A model generated the notes under the pieces. That model was not told the DNA's origin. It made no database searches and saw only the letters and a program-made list of their open reading frames with translations. The position numbers were made by a program, and so were the translations under genes. Below are positions 1-9,204 of a stretch of 33,691 nucleotides of DNA, piece by piece. Each line of letters starts with the position of its first letter. The first letter of the stretch is position 1. This DNA comes from an uncultured Clostridium sp. (GTDB lineage Bacteria; Bacillota; Clostridia; Lachnospirales; Lachnospiraceae), in the NCBI GenBank assembly GCA_900540335.1, contig UQFC01000023.1, positions 1-33,691 of the forward strand, given 5' to 3'.

Positions 1-53
<53 letters not shown>

Positions 54-237
54 AAGTTTTGATTCCAGTCAAAATTCGCTTGGCTAATTTTAACCGTTAT
101 TACTGTTGTTTTGGTTTTGTTCTGAATGTTCTCTTGAACTTCAAGGCTTAACCAAAAGCCTTTGTTCTTAGAATTTTCAGGGTTTTACATACTGTTCAGT
201 TTTCAAGGTTCTTTGTTGTCTCAGCGACAGCTCATAT
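54..237 (-). other. rRNA operon leader (5' external transcribed spacer)
   Basis: This stretch lies between the inner rRNA promoter and the 16S 5' end and has no credible coding frame. It contains a 7-bp hairpin (AAGGCTT at 143-149, AAGCCTT at 156-162). It also has the motif CTTGAAAACTGAACA on the minus strand (about 191-207), a sequence commonly seen in Firmicute rRNA leaders and spacers. Its likely roles are antitermination and RNase III processing. The exact transcription start is inferred from the promoter. Confidence 0.7.
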
Positions 238-266
238 ATTTTATCATAAGCATTCTTGCTTGTCAA
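238..266 (-). promoter_or_regulatory. rRNA promoter, inner (P2)
   Basis: On the minus strand TTGACA (complement of 261-266) and TAAAAT (complement of 238-243) are separated by exactly 17 bp. An A/T-rich tract of about 30 bp lies immediately upstream and would serve as an UP element. This is the promoter closest to the 16S gene. Confidence 0.85.
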
Positions 267-330
267 CAACTTTTTTAATTTATTTTTTGTTTTTCTTTTT
301 CAAAAGCGCCGTTTTTTTAACAGCTCAGCT

Positions 331-359
331 AGTTTATCACGAAAACTCATCAGTGTCAA
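331..359 (-). promoter_or_regulatory. rRNA promoter, outer (P1)
   Basis: TTGACA (complement of 354-359) and TAAACT (complement of 331-336) are separated by 17 bp. The box lies about 93 bp upstream of the inner promoter and also has an A-tract upstream. Tandem promoters are normal for Firmicute rrn operons. Confidence 0.75.
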
Positions 360-404
360 GCACTTTTTTGTTTTTATTTTTTCTAGCTTTTTTAAAAAAA
401 GAAA

Positions 405-492
405 CGGAGAAAGAGGGATTTGAACCCTCGCGCCGGTTGCCCGACCTACACCCTTAGCAGGGGCGCCTCTTCGGCCTCTTGAGTATTTCTCC
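405..492 (-). tRNA. tRNA-Ser (anticodon GCU)
   Basis: The minus strand folds as a class II (long variable arm) tRNA. The acceptor stem GGAGAAA (complement of 486-492) pairs with TTTCTCC (complement of 406-412), with discriminator G at 405. The anticodon loop CTGCTAA gives anticodon GCU (complement of 456-458), which reads AGC/AGU serine codons. The T arm has GGTTCAAATCC. No CCA is encoded. The gene sits between the fumarase genes and the rRNA promoters, on the same strand as both. Confidence 0.96.
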
Positions 493-548
493 GAATTCAT
501 AATTCCATATGAGTTGTCCGATTCATTTCTGTTTCAGACGCATTGACA

Positions 549-577
549 ATTATACTGGATAATATTTTATTTGTCAA
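549..577 (-). promoter_or_regulatory. tRNA-Ser promoter, perfect consensus
   Basis: On the minus strand TTGACA (complement of 572-577) and TATAAT (complement of 549-554) match both sigma-A hexamers exactly, with a 17-bp spacer. The box lies 57 bp upstream of the tRNA-Ser 5' end. The tRNA is therefore probably transcribed independently of the fumarase genes. Confidence 0.85.
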
Positions 578-672
578 CTATAATTTTATCAAAATTTTGC
601 AGTTTTTTTTCAGCAGTTTTTCAAAGCCTCTTTTTCGGCTTGTCTTTCATCTGTTTTCAGCCTGATATCTCC

Positions 673-1221
673 TTATTCTGCATATTCCTTCACAGCAGTT
701 TCATACAGATTGTTTCCCTGACTGTCAATCACAACAATCACCGGAAAATCTTCTACCTCCAGCTTTCTGATTGCCTCTGTGCCTAAATCCTCATAAGCTA
801 CTACCTGGGATGATTTGATTCTCTGGGACAGCAGAGCTCCTGCTCCTCCTACTGCTGCAAAATACACACAGCCATTGCGCACAATAGCCTCCTGAACGGC
901 TTTTGTACGCTTTCCCTTACCAATCATAGCCCCCAGACCTAAATCCAGCAGAGCCGGCGTATACTTATCCATACGGCTGGCTGTGGTAGGACCTGCTGAA
1001 CCAATGGGACGCCCCTCTCTTGCCGGAGACGGTCCCATATAATATATTACGTTTCCCTCTAACTCAACAGGAAGAGGCTTCCCTTCGTCCAATGCTTCCT
1101 GCATTCTTTTATGAGCTGCATCCCGCGCAGTATAGATGGTTCCTGTGAGATATACGTAATCTCCTGCCTTCAGGCTTTTTCTGTCTTCCGGAGATACCGG
1201 TGCGCTGATTCTTCGATTCAT
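673..1221 (-). CDS. Fumarate hydratase (Fe-S type) beta subunit
   Basis: This 182-residue protein corresponds to the C-terminal half of class I fumarases and to TtdB-type hydro-lyase beta subunits, which are usually 180-200 residues. Recognisable segments are the central GPTTASRMD, KGKRTKAVQEA, AVGGAGALLS and the C-terminal FPVIVVIDSQGN. With the alpha subunit upstream it should form the heteromeric [4Fe-4S] enzyme that interconverts fumarate and L-malate in the cytoplasm. It begins 27 nt after the alpha stop codon, so the two are surely cotranscribed. L(+)-tartrate dehydratase is the main alternative, because the families are related. I leave the gene symbol empty for that reason. Confidence 0.9.
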   Translation of the reverse strand: MNRRISAPVSPEDRKSLKAGDYVYLTGTIYTARDAAHKRMQEALDEGKPLPVELEGNVIYYMGPSPAREGRPIGSAGPTTASRMDKYTPALLDLGLGAMIGKGKRTKAVQEAIVRNGCVYFAAVGGAGALLSQRIKSSQVVAYEDLGTEAIRKLEVEDFPVIVVIDSQGNNLYETAVKEYAE

Positions 1222-1248
1222 ATGATTCTTCCTCTCTTTCCCGGTTTC

Positions 1249-2094
1249 CTAAATTACCCTGTGCACATGTCTGTTTACATGACAGCAGATATTCACTGCA
1301 ACGGGGAGACCTGCAATGTGGGTTGGGTATGTTTCAATATTTACGGCAAAGGCCGTTACAGTTCCTCCCAGTCCTCCCGGTCCGATTCCCAGTCTGTTGA
1401 TTTTTTCCAGCATTTCCTTTTCCAGCTCCCGGACATAAGGAACCGGAGACTCTTCCTTCAGATTTCTTGTCAGGGCATGCTTTGCCATCAGAGCGCATTT
1501 TTCAAACGTGCCTCCGATTCCCACACCGATCACCATAGGAGGACAGGCATTGGGACCTGCATCCTTTACAGCCGTTAAAATAGCCTCCTTTACCCCTTCA
1601 ATACCATCTGCCGGCTTCAGCATAAATACACGGCTCATATTCTCACTTCCAAAGCCCTTGGGCGCCAGGGTAATTTCTACCCGATCTCCTTCTGTAATCT
1701 CATAATGAATCACAGCCGGGGTATTGTCCTTTGTGTTTTCCCGGTAAATCGGATCCTTTACCACAGATTTTCGGAGAAAACCATTCACATATCCGTTTCT
1801 GACTCCCTCATGAATGGCTTCTGTCAGACTTCCACCTTCAAAATGAACATCCTGTCCTGCCTTTACAAAAACCACAGCCATTCCAGTGTCCTGGCAGATA
1901 GGAATCATCTCATCTCCTGCAATCTGAAGATTTTCCTGAAGCTGATTGAGAATCTGACGGCCAAGGGGAGATTTTTCAGTCTCTGCTGCACAACCCAGGC
2001 ACTCCTTCATATCTTCCGACAAAAAATGATTCGCTTCTATGCACATTTCCTCAATGGCTTTGGAAATAACACTGGTTTCAATGGTCCTTAACAT
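1249..2094 (-). CDS. Fumarate hydratase (Fe-S type) alpha subunit
   Basis: This 281-residue protein matches the N-terminal half of class I Fe-S fumarases. Candidate cluster-ligand cysteines occur in ICQDTGMAV (about residue 67), in GPNACPPMVIGVGIGG (about residue 183) and in the C-terminal NICCHVNRH. The conserved THIAGLPVAVN lies near the C terminus. The start ATG is preceded by GGAGG about 6 nt upstream. The gene heads a two-gene unit with the beta subunit and follows gyrA on the same strand after a 166-bp gap with a hairpin terminator. It probably has its own promoter, although none is clear. The alternative function is tartrate dehydratase alpha. Confidence 0.9.
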   Translation of the reverse strand: MLRTIETSVISKAIEEMCIEANHFLSEDMKECLGCAAETEKSPLGRQILNQLQENLQIAGDEMIPICQDTGMAVVFVKAGQDVHFEGGSLTEAIHEGVRNGYVNGFLRKSVVKDPIYRENTKDNTPAVIHYEITEGDRVEITLAPKGFGSENMSRVFMLKPADGIEGVKEAILTAVKDAGPNACPPMVIGVGIGGTFEKCALMAKHALTRNLKEESPVPYVRELEKEMLEKINRLGIGPGGLGGTVTAFAVNIETYPTHIAGLPVAVNICCHVNRHVHRVI

Positions 2095-2163
2095 ATATTT
2101 TTCCTCCGAAATTCCCCTTTATGATTTCTTGCAGCTTCTGCTCACAAATCTGCTTCTATCAGA

Positions 2164-2216
2164 AAGAGGGCGCCGCAAAACAGATTTCTCAACCATATTT
2201 TGCGATACCCCCTTTT
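2164..2216. terminator. Hairpin terminator between gyrA and fumarase genes
   Basis: A 17-bp imperfect stem (2164-2180 with 2198-2214) has one mismatch and three G-T pairs if read on the minus strand. The loop is 17 nt. The left arm carries GCGCCGCAAAA and the right arm TTTTGCG. T-rich sequence flanks both sides, best on the plus side. It lies 45 bp past the gyrA stop. The same GCAAAA-type stem recurs at 22565 and 27173. Confidence 0.6.
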
Positions 2217-2260
2217 CATGCGTGTCTGGCCGTCTCAGAAAGTCAGCCGTACATCAAAAT

Positions 2261-4789
2261 TTATGATTCTGTTTCTGTGCTGTCTTCCTCCGGCTCTTCC
2301 TCCAGATGAAGCTCCTCAATGCCGTCTCCCTCTGATTTCTTTCCGTCATCTCTTACCTTTGCAATACTGGCGACACGGATATCAGAATCCTGATCCACAT
2401 TCATCAGCTTTACACCGGAGGTATTTCTTCCGATTACGGAAATATCGTCTACAGAAATCCGGATTACAACACCTTCTGTTGTAATCATCATAATATCATG
2501 ATCATCATGAACCAGCTTGGCACCGATCAGATCTCCTGTTTTCTCCGTGATACGATAGCAGAGCACACCCTTTCCGCCCCTGTTCTGAGCCGTAAACTCC
2601 TCAATAGGAGTCCGCTTGCCCATTCCGTAGGCAGAAACAACCAGAAGACTTTCTCCCTGCGTATGCATCTGCATGGCAACAATCTGATCGCCCTCATTCA
2701 GCTTCATACCGATCACGCCCATGGATACACGTCCTGTTACGCGGACATCTGTTTCATGGAAACGAATACACTGGCCCTTTTGTGTTACCATGAAAATATC
2801 CTTGGTATCGTCCGTTACCTTTACCTCGATCAGCTCGTCATTTTCACGCAGCACAATAGCCTGAAGTCCGTTTTTGCGGACATTTCCGTATTCCTTTAAC
2901 GGGGTCTTCTTTACCATGCCGTCCTTGGTTGCCATAAACAGATAATCAGACTCCTGGTATTCCTTCATAGGAATAATAGCCGTAATCTTTTCACCCGGCT
3001 GCAGCTGAATCAGATTCACAATCGCCGTTCCTCTGGCTGTGCGGCTTCCTTCCGGAATTGCATAAGCCTTCAGACGGTATACACGTCCCTTATTTGTAAA
3101 GAACATGATATAATTATGAGTCTTTGTCAGAATCAGATCCTCAATATAGTCCTCATCAATGGTCTGCATTCCCTTGATTCCCTTGCCGCCCCTGTTCTGG
3201 CTCTTAAAGTTATCTACGCTCATTCGCTTAATGTAGCCTAACTTTGTCATTGCCACAATGGTATTCTCATTGGGGATCAGATCCTCCATGGACATATCAA
3301 ATTCGTCAAATCCGATTGATGTTTTTCTGTCATCTCCGTACTTTCCGGAAATCACTGTGATCTCTTCTTTAATTACACCCAGAAGCTTCTTCTCATCTGC
3401 CAGAATTGCCTTTAACTCGCTGATCTTTTCCATCAGCTCCTGATATTCATTCTCCAGCTTCTCCCGTTCCAGACCTGTCAAAGCCCGCAGACGCATGTCT
3501 ACGATTGCCTGGGCCTGAGCATCGCTCAGACCGAACCGCTCGATCAACTGAAGCTTTGCAGACTGTACATTGTCCGATCCGCGGATAATCCGGATAACCT
3601 CATCAATATGATCCAGAGCGATCAGCAGGCCTTCCAAAATATGCGCCCGCTCCTCTGCCTTATTCAGATCATATCTGGTTCTTCTTGTAACAACCTCTTC
3701 CTGATGCTTCAGATAATATTTCAGCATATCCAGAAGATTGAGGATCTTCGGCTCATTATTTACAAGGGCAAGCATAATCACGCCAAAGGTATCCTGAAGC
3801 TGAGTATGCTTTAACAGCTGGTTCAGAACCACATTGGCATTTACGTCACGGCGCAGCTCAATTACAATCCGCATACCCTGGCGATCCGATTCATCTCTCA
3901 GATCCGTAATGCCGTCCACCCGCTTCTCCTTTACCAGATCCGCAATTTTTTCGATCAGACGGGCCTTGTTTACCAGATAAGGCAGCTCTGTCACAATAAT
4001 TCTGCTCTTTCCGTTGGGAAGGGTTTCAATATCAGACACAGCCCGCACACGGATTTTGCCGCGGCCTGTTCTGTATGCCTCGTCAATACCGGATTTGCCG
4101 AGAATCGTTGCTCCTGTGGGGAAATCCGGTCCCTTTACAATGTCCAGAATCTCCTCCATTGTGGTTTCACGATCTTCCTCAATCCGGTTATCGATGATCT
4201 TTACCACAGCGCTGATAACCTCCCGCAGGTTGTGGGGAGGAATATTGGTTGCCATACCAACGGCAATTCCGGTGGTTCCATTGACCAGAAGGTTGGGGAA
4301 ACGGGAAGGAAGAACCGTCGGCTCCTTCTCTGTCTCATCAAAGTTCGGAATAAAATCCACGGTATCCTTGTTAATGTCTGCAAGCATTTCCATGGAAATC
4401 TTACTTAATCTCGCCTCTGTATAACGCATGGCTGCAGCGCCGTCTCCGTCTACAGAACCGAAGTTTCCATGACCGTCCACCAGCGGATACCGGGTAGACC
4501 ATTCCTGTGCCATGTTAACCAGGGCTCCGTAAATAGAGCTGTCTCCATGAGGATGATATTTACCCATGGTATCGCCAACGATACGGGCACACTTACGGTG
4601 AGGCTTATCCGGTCCGTTGTTCAGCTCGATCATAGAATACAGAACTCGTCTCTGAACCGGCTTTAAGCCATCGCGCACATCAGGAAGCGCCCGGGCGGCA
4701 ATTACGCTCATGGCATAATCGATATATGATTTTTCCATGGTGGATTTCAAATCAATATCATGAACTTTATCAAAAATATTTGGTTCCAT
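2261..4789 (-). CDS. gyrA: DNA gyrase subunit A
   Basis: This is the breakage-reunion subunit of the A2B2 type II topoisomerase that introduces negative supercoils. The protein has 842 residues. The active-site tyrosine is Y123 in AMRYTEARL, and the quinolone-determining region is HPHGDSSIYGAL at 79-90. The C-terminal DNA-wrapping domain has a GyrA-box-like QNRGGKG near residue 560 and another near the end, followed by an acidic tail. I chose the ATG at 4789 because AGGAGATAAT lies just before it. An upstream in-frame ATG at 4855 would overlap gyrB and add 22 unrelated residues. gyrB ends 16 nt upstream. At the position of E. coli Asp87 there is glycine (G88). Confidence 0.97.
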   Translation of the reverse strand: MEPNIFDKVHDIDLKSTMEKSYIDYAMSVIAARALPDVRDGLKPVQRRVLYSMIELNNGPDKPHRKCARIVGDTMGKYHPHGDSSIYGALVNMAQEWSTRYPLVDGHGNFGSVDGDGAAAMRYTEARLSKISMEMLADINKDTVDFIPNFDETEKEPTVLPSRFPNLLVNGTTGIAVGMATNIPPHNLREVISAVVKIIDNRIEEDRETTMEEILDIVKGPDFPTGATILGKSGIDEAYRTGRGKIRVRAVSDIETLPNGKSRIIVTELPYLVNKARLIEKIADLVKEKRVDGITDLRDESDRQGMRIVIELRRDVNANVVLNQLLKHTQLQDTFGVIMLALVNNEPKILNLLDMLKYYLKHQEEVVTRRTRYDLNKAEERAHILEGLLIALDHIDEVIRIIRGSDNVQSAKLQLIERFGLSDAQAQAIVDMRLRALTGLEREKLENEYQELMEKISELKAILADEKKLLGVIKEEITVISGKYGDDRKTSIGFDEFDMSMEDLIPNENTIVAMTKLGYIKRMSVDNFKSQNRGGKGIKGMQTIDEDYIEDLILTKTHNYIMFFTNKGRVYRLKAYAIPEGSRTARGTAIVNLIQLQPGEKITAIIPMKEYQESDYLFMATKDGMVKKTPLKEYGNVRKNGLQAIVLRENDELIEVKVTDDTKDIFMVTQKGQCIRFHETDVRVTGRVSMGVIGMKLNEGDQIVAMQMHTQGESLLVVSAYGMGKRTPIEEFTAQNRGGKGVLCYRITEKTGDLIGAKLVHDDHDIMMITTEGVVIRISVDDISVIGRNTSGVKLMNVDQDSDIRVASIAKVRDDGKKSEGDGIEELHLEEEPEEDSTETES

Positions 4790-4805
4790 AATTATCTCCT
4801 TACAA

Positions 4806-6719
4806 TCAGATGTCCAGATTCTGTACGTATTTTGCGTTGGCCTCAATAAATTCACGCCGCGGCTCTACCTGATCCCCCATCAGGGTTGTAAAGGTCAGAT
4901 CCAGCTCTGAAGCCACATCATCATTCATATTTACGCGAAGCAGAATCCGGCGCTCCGGATCCATGGTTGTCTCCCAGAGCTGCTCTGCATCCATTTCGCC
5001 CAGACCCTTGTACCGCTGGATTTTATTGTTGGTATCACGTCCTACCTCTTTCAGAATCTGGTTCAGCTCCTCATCGCTGTAGGCATACCAGATTTTTTTA
5101 TTTTTCTCCAGCTTATATAAAGGCGGCTGCGCCAGATATACATGCCCCTGACGGATCAGCTCCGGCATAAACCGGTATAAAAAGGTCAGCATCAGGGTAC
5201 TGATATGAGCGCCGTCCACATCCGCATCTGTCATAATAATAATCTTATGATAGCGGAGCTTGGAAATATCGAAATCCTCATGAATTCCTGTTCCAAATGC
5301 CGTGATCATGGCTTTGATCTCAGCATTGGCATAAATTTTGTCCAGTCTCGCCTTCTCCACGTTAAGAATCTTTCCGCGAAGAGGAAGAATCGCCTGGGTA
5401 TCTCTGGAGCGGGCAGTCTTTGCAGAACCGCCTGCAGAGTCTCCCTCTACGATAAAGATCTCGCACTTTTCCGGATCCTTGTTGGAGCAGTCTGCCAGCT
5501 TTCCGGGCAGAGCCATTCCTTCCAGAGCCGTCTTTCTTCTTGTCAGATCCCGGGCCTTTCTTGCTGCCGCTCTCGCTCTCTGGGCAAGAACAGATTTCTC
5601 ACAGATGGTTTTTGCTGCAGTAGGATTCTGCTCCAGGAAATAAGTCAGCTGCTCGCTTACCACTCCGTCAACAGCTCCTCTTGCCTCGCTGGTACCCAGC
5701 TTCTGCTTGGTCTGTCCCTCAAACTGGGGATCCTCGATCTTGACACTGATAATACAGGTCAGTCCCTCACGGATATCCTCTCCGCTTAAATTGGGCTCAC
5801 TGTCCTTTAAAAGCTTATTTTTCCGGGCATAGTCGTTGATCGTTTTTGTCAGAGCATTTTTCAGACCTGCCAGATGCGTTCCTCCCTCCGGAGTATTTAC
5901 GTTGTTTACAAAACTGTAAATACTTTCCGTATAGGAATCATTGTGCTGCATGGCAACCTCTACAAAAACTCCGTCCTTTGTTCCTTCACAGTAAATCACA
6001 TCACTGTAAAGAGGTACCTTGCCCTTATTCAGGTAAGTAACAAATTCCTGAATTCCGCCTTCGTAATGGAATACTTTTTCCCGCTTTTCCTCCCGATCGT
6101 CCTTCAGTAAAATCCGAAGGCCCTTGGTCAGGAATGCCGTTTCCTGAAGACGGATTCTTAAAATCTCAAAATCGTAAACAGTCTCTTCAAAAATCTCCGG
6201 ATCCGGCAGGAAATGAACCTCCGTACCGTGCTGATCGATCGGACAGGTTCCCACAACCTTCAGCGGATACATTACCTTACCCCGCTCATATCTCTGCTGG
6301 TAGATCTTGCCGTCCTGATAAACGCGAACCTCCAGCCAGGTGGACAGAGCATTTACAACAGATGCTCCTACGCCATGAAGACCGCCGGATACCTTATATC
6401 CCCCGCCGCCAAATTTTCCTCCGGCATGCAGAATCGTAAAGACGACCTCAACTGCCGGAATTCCAGCCTTTTTCTGAACCCCTACCGGAATTCCCCGTCC
6501 GTCATCTACAACAGTAATGGAATTATCCCGGTTAATGGTTACCTGAATATTATGGCAATATCCGGCCAGTGCCTCATCCACCGCATTGTCTACAATCTCG
6601 TATACCAGGTGATGAAGACCTGTCGAAGAAGTGCTGCCTATATACATGCCAGGCCGTTTCCGGACTGCCTCAAGCCCTTCCAGAATCTGAATCTGGTCTG
6701 CTCCGTATTCTGCACTCAT
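4806..6719 (-). CDS. gyrB: DNA gyrase subunit B
   Basis: This is the ATPase subunit of gyrase, 637 residues, the usual length for Firmicutes. The N-terminal GHKL ATP-binding motifs are EIVDNAVDEALAG (about 41-53), VVDDGRGIPVG (about 75-85) and GGLHGVGASVVNALS (about 112-126). The Toprim metal-binding residues occur in EGDSAGGSAK (about 425) and DADVDGAHI (about 500). The C terminus IEANAKYVQNLDI is typical of the family. It lies between recF (29 nt upstream) and gyrA (16 nt downstream), in the canonical origin order. Confidence 0.98.
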   Translation of the reverse strand: MSAEYGADQIQILEGLEAVRKRPGMYIGSTSSTGLHHLVYEIVDNAVDEALAGYCHNIQVTINRDNSITVVDDGRGIPVGVQKKAGIPAVEVVFTILHAGGKFGGGGYKVSGGLHGVGASVVNALSTWLEVRVYQDGKIYQQRYERGKVMYPLKVVGTCPIDQHGTEVHFLPDPEIFEETVYDFEILRIRLQETAFLTKGLRILLKDDREEKREKVFHYEGGIQEFVTYLNKGKVPLYSDVIYCEGTKDGVFVEVAMQHNDSYTESIYSFVNNVNTPEGGTHLAGLKNALTKTINDYARKNKLLKDSEPNLSGEDIREGLTCIISVKIEDPQFEGQTKQKLGTSEARGAVDGVVSEQLTYFLEQNPTAAKTICEKSVLAQRARAAARKARDLTRRKTALEGMALPGKLADCSNKDPEKCEIFIVEGDSAGGSAKTARSRDTQAILPLRGKILNVEKARLDKIYANAEIKAMITAFGTGIHEDFDISKLRYHKIIIMTDADVDGAHISTLMLTFLYRFMPELIRQGHVYLAQPPLYKLEKNKKIWYAYSDEELNQILKEVGRDTNNKIQRYKGLGEMDAEQLWETTMDPERRILLRVNMNDDVASELDLTFTTLMGDQVEPRREFIEANAKYVQNLDI

Positions 6720-6748
6720 ATTGATTCCTCCTAGATTTATGTTTACTT

Positions 6749-7834
6749 CTAATTTTCTCTTGTCACAGTTCCATTCACCACCTGAAACAGTCTGTCGATC
6801 CGGAAGCGGTTGCTGACAAAGTCCTCCACGCCCGTACAGGTAATCATGGTCTGAATATGATGAATTGCTGATAACAGCTGATTTTGCCGGTGTCCGTCCA
6901 GCTCGGACAATACATCGTCCAGAAGCAGGATGGGATAATCCCGCACCAGCTTTTTCACCAGCTCTATCTCTGCCAGCTTCAGGGAAAGGGCAGCCGTTCT
7001 CTGCTGTCCCTGGGAACCGAATCTCCGGATATCGATTTCATCCAGAAAAAATCCGATATCATCCCTGTGCGGCCCGGTGAGAGTTGTTTTCTGCTTCCTG
7101 TCCTGAGCACGGCTTTTTTTCAGCTCCGCCTCCAGCTGATCGGCAGAGGCATTGGGATCATACACAATTCTGAGATTTTCCTTCCCGCCGGAAAGAGTCC
7201 TGTGAATTTCACAGATCATATCATTCAGCTGATCGATGAACTCCTCCCGAAGCCGGATCACCTCTTTCCCGTACTGAACCAGCTGTATATCCCACACATC
7301 CAGAGTCTCCTCGTACTCCGGATGAAAAGCCAGCTCCTTTAACAGCCGGTTTCTCTGCATCAGAACCCGGTTGTAAGAAGTAAGGGAATGAACATACAGC
7401 TTATTTAGTTGACATAACTCAAGATCGATGAACCGTCTCCGCTCCGCAGGACCGTTTTTTATAAGATTCAAGTCCTCCGGTGAAAAAAACACCACATTGA
7501 CAATTCCAAACAGCTCGCTGGCCTTTCGTATGGGAATCCCGTTTATCGCGATTCCCTTGGCCTTGTTTTTCTTCAGATGCATATCGATCCGATACGGTAC
7601 GTCATTTTTCCGGATATTCAATTTAATATGGGATTCATCCTCGTGAAAATGAATCAGTTCCCGATCTTTACTGCCCCTGTGAGATTTGGTGGTGCAGCAT
7701 ACATATACAGCTTCCAGAATATTTGTTTTACCCTGGGCATTATTTCCGTACAGAATATTGGTTCCGGGATCAAATTCCATATGTAATTCCCGGTAGTTCC
7801 GGTAATTTTTCAGTTCAATTGACTCAATGATCAT
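6749..7834 (-). CDS. recF: DNA replication and repair protein RecF
   Basis: This 361-residue SMC-like ATPase loads RecA at single-strand gaps together with RecO and RecR. Walker A is GNNAQGKT (residues 30-37), the ABC signature region is GSQGQQRTAALSLKLAE, and Walker B is ILLLDDVLSELD. Its start codon overlaps the stop of the upstream S4-domain gene by 4 nt (ATGA), which indicates translational coupling. It is followed by gyrB after 29 nt. Confidence 0.97.
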   Translation of the reverse strand: MIIESIELKNYRNYRELHMEFDPGTNILYGNNAQGKTNILEAVYVCCTTKSHRGSKDRELIHFHEDESHIKLNIRKNDVPYRIDMHLKKNKAKGIAINGIPIRKASELFGIVNVVFFSPEDLNLIKNGPAERRRFIDLELCQLNKLYVHSLTSYNRVLMQRNRLLKELAFHPEYEETLDVWDIQLVQYGKEVIRLREEFIDQLNDMICEIHRTLSGGKENLRIVYDPNASADQLEAELKKSRAQDRKQKTTLTGPHRDDIGFFLDEIDIRRFGSQGQQRTAALSLKLAEIELVKKLVRDYPILLLDDVLSELDGHRQNQLLSAIHHIQTMITCTGVEDFVSNRFRIDRLFQVVNGTVTREN

Positions 7835-8040
7835 AATGTTATCCGGATCGTCTCTCCCTGAAAGAGTACTTCATCTCCGTCACGGAGCTTTTTCCCCCGC
7901 TGGTATTCCACCTGGCCGTTTACCTTTACCAGGCCTTCCTCGATCGCATACTTGGCATCTACGCCGGACTCTACCAGTCCGGCTGCCTTCAGTGCCTGGC
8001 CAAGCTTAATATATTCATCTCTTAATTTAATAATTTCCAT
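7831..8040 (-). CDS. yaaA: S4-domain RNA-binding protein (YaaA/YbcJ type)
   Basis: This small 69-residue protein consists almost only of an S4 RNA-binding fold (IKLGQALKAAGLVESG, then VKVNGQVEYQRGKKLRDGDEV). In Firmicutes a gene of this type lies between dnaN and recF; in B. subtilis it is called yaaA/rlbA and has been linked to ribosome assembly. Here it starts 15 nt after dnaN and overlaps recF by 4 nt. The RNA-binding role is known of the family; the specific target here is unknown. Confidence 0.93.
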   Translation of the reverse strand: MEIIKLRDEYIKLGQALKAAGLVESGVDAKYAIEEGLVKVNGQVEYQRGKKLRDGDEVLFQGETIRITL

Positions 8041-8055
8041 TTTTTTCTCCTGTTT

Positions 8056-9171
8056 TCAGCCTTCATTGATAAAGTTTACCGGAAGGATCAGATAAATATA
8101 GGTTCCCTCCTCGTCCTTGATAAAGCAGGGGGATTTGGGATTCATCATATACAGCTCCACTTCCTCGTCATCGATCACCCGAAGAGCATCCAGAAGGAAT
8201 TTCGGGTTAAATGCGATCATAATGTCCTTTCCTGCTTTATAGGCAGACACATCGGCATTCATGGATCCGATGGTTGATCTCACCTTCAGGTTTACATTGC
8301 TGTCCTCTACATTCAAAATGATCGGTTTTCTGTCGCTGTCCCGGATCAGAATCATGGATCGATCAATACTGTCCATAAATTCCCGTTTATTTACCTTAAC
8401 CCGTGTTTCATAATCACTGGAAAGCATGTGATCGATCTTGAAGTACTCTCCATCGATCAGTCTGGACACCACCATGGTATCATCAAACTCAAATAAGATA
8501 TGATTTTTGCTGAAAAAGATCTGAACCTCTTTTTCATTATCACCGCTTAAAATTTTACTGATCTCAGACAGGGTTTTTCCGGGAACGATCACCTTGTGGC
8601 TTTCATAGCTTTCCTTTAAAGCAATATTGCGGATGGAAATCCGATGTCCGTCCAGAGAAACCACCTTTAAAATATTTTCCTTTACCTCTAACAGCTCGCC
8701 AGCCATCATCTTGTTGCTGTCGTTTGGTGAAATAGAAAAGATCGTCTGTCTGATCGCTTCCTTTAAGGTAAACTGGGACAGAGTAATGGACTGATCCCGT
8801 TCAATATAAGGCAGATAGGAAAATTCCTCTCCATCTCTTCCGGGAATATTAAACAGGGCGCTTTCACACTGAATCGTTGTATTAAATTTATTATCAGAAG
8901 TAATGATTACCGGTGCTTCTCCATCCGGCAGTTTACGGATGATTTCATAAAACAGTTTTGCATCAAGAGCAATTTTACCCCGTTCCAGAATGGATCCCTC
9001 TACTCTTGTTTCAATTCCAAGTTCCATATCATTGCCTGTCAGCTTGATCTGGTCTGCATCTGCATCGATCAGAATACATTCCAGGATTGACATGGTTGTC
9101 TTAGCTGGGATCGCCTTGGATACAATGCTGATACCGTTTAATAATGCGCTTTTCTGAAACTGGAGCTTCAT
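8056..9171 (-). CDS. dnaN: DNA polymerase III beta subunit (sliding clamp)
   Basis: This ring-forming processivity clamp encircles DNA and tethers PolC/DnaE and repair factors. The protein has 371 residues, close to the B. subtilis protein. It starts MKLQFQKSALLNGISIVSKAIP and contains the three-domain clamp pattern, with IILNVEDSNV in the last third. The C terminus YIYLILPVNFINEG resembles the usual clamp ending (LILPVR). I chose the ATG at 9171, preceded by AGGAAG, rather than the in-frame ATG at 9216. The latter would extend into the AT-rich part of oriC. It is transcribed in the same direction as dnaA. Confidence 0.97.
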   Translation of the reverse strand: MKLQFQKSALLNGISIVSKAIPAKTTMSILECILIDADADQIKLTGNDMELGIETRVEGSILERGKIALDAKLFYEIIRKLPDGEAPVIITSDNKFNTTIQCESALFNIPGRDGEEFSYLPYIERDQSITLSQFTLKEAIRQTIFSISPNDSNKMMAGELLEVKENILKVVSLDGHRISIRNIALKESYESHKVIVPGKTLSEISKILSGDNEKEVQIFFSKNHILFEFDDTMVVSRLIDGEYFKIDHMLSSDYETRVKVNKREFMDSIDRSMILIRDSDRKPIILNVEDSNVNLKVRSTIGSMNADVSAYKAGKDIMIAFNPKFLLDALRVIDDEEVELYMMNPKSPCFIKDEEGTYIYLILPVNFINEG

Positions 9172-9204
9172 GTTGATAACTTCCTTTCTGTCTGTTGGTG
9201 GTGC

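Noticed and set aside
260..457. Plus-strand frame of 65 residues over the rRNA promoters and tRNA-Ser
   Set aside because: It overlaps two rRNA promoters and a tRNA gene, and the translation is Phe/Leu-rich from A/T tracts.
2745..2765. parS-like TGTTTCATGGAAAC in gyrA
   Set aside because: It has three or more mismatches to the parS palindrome and lies in codons that explain it.
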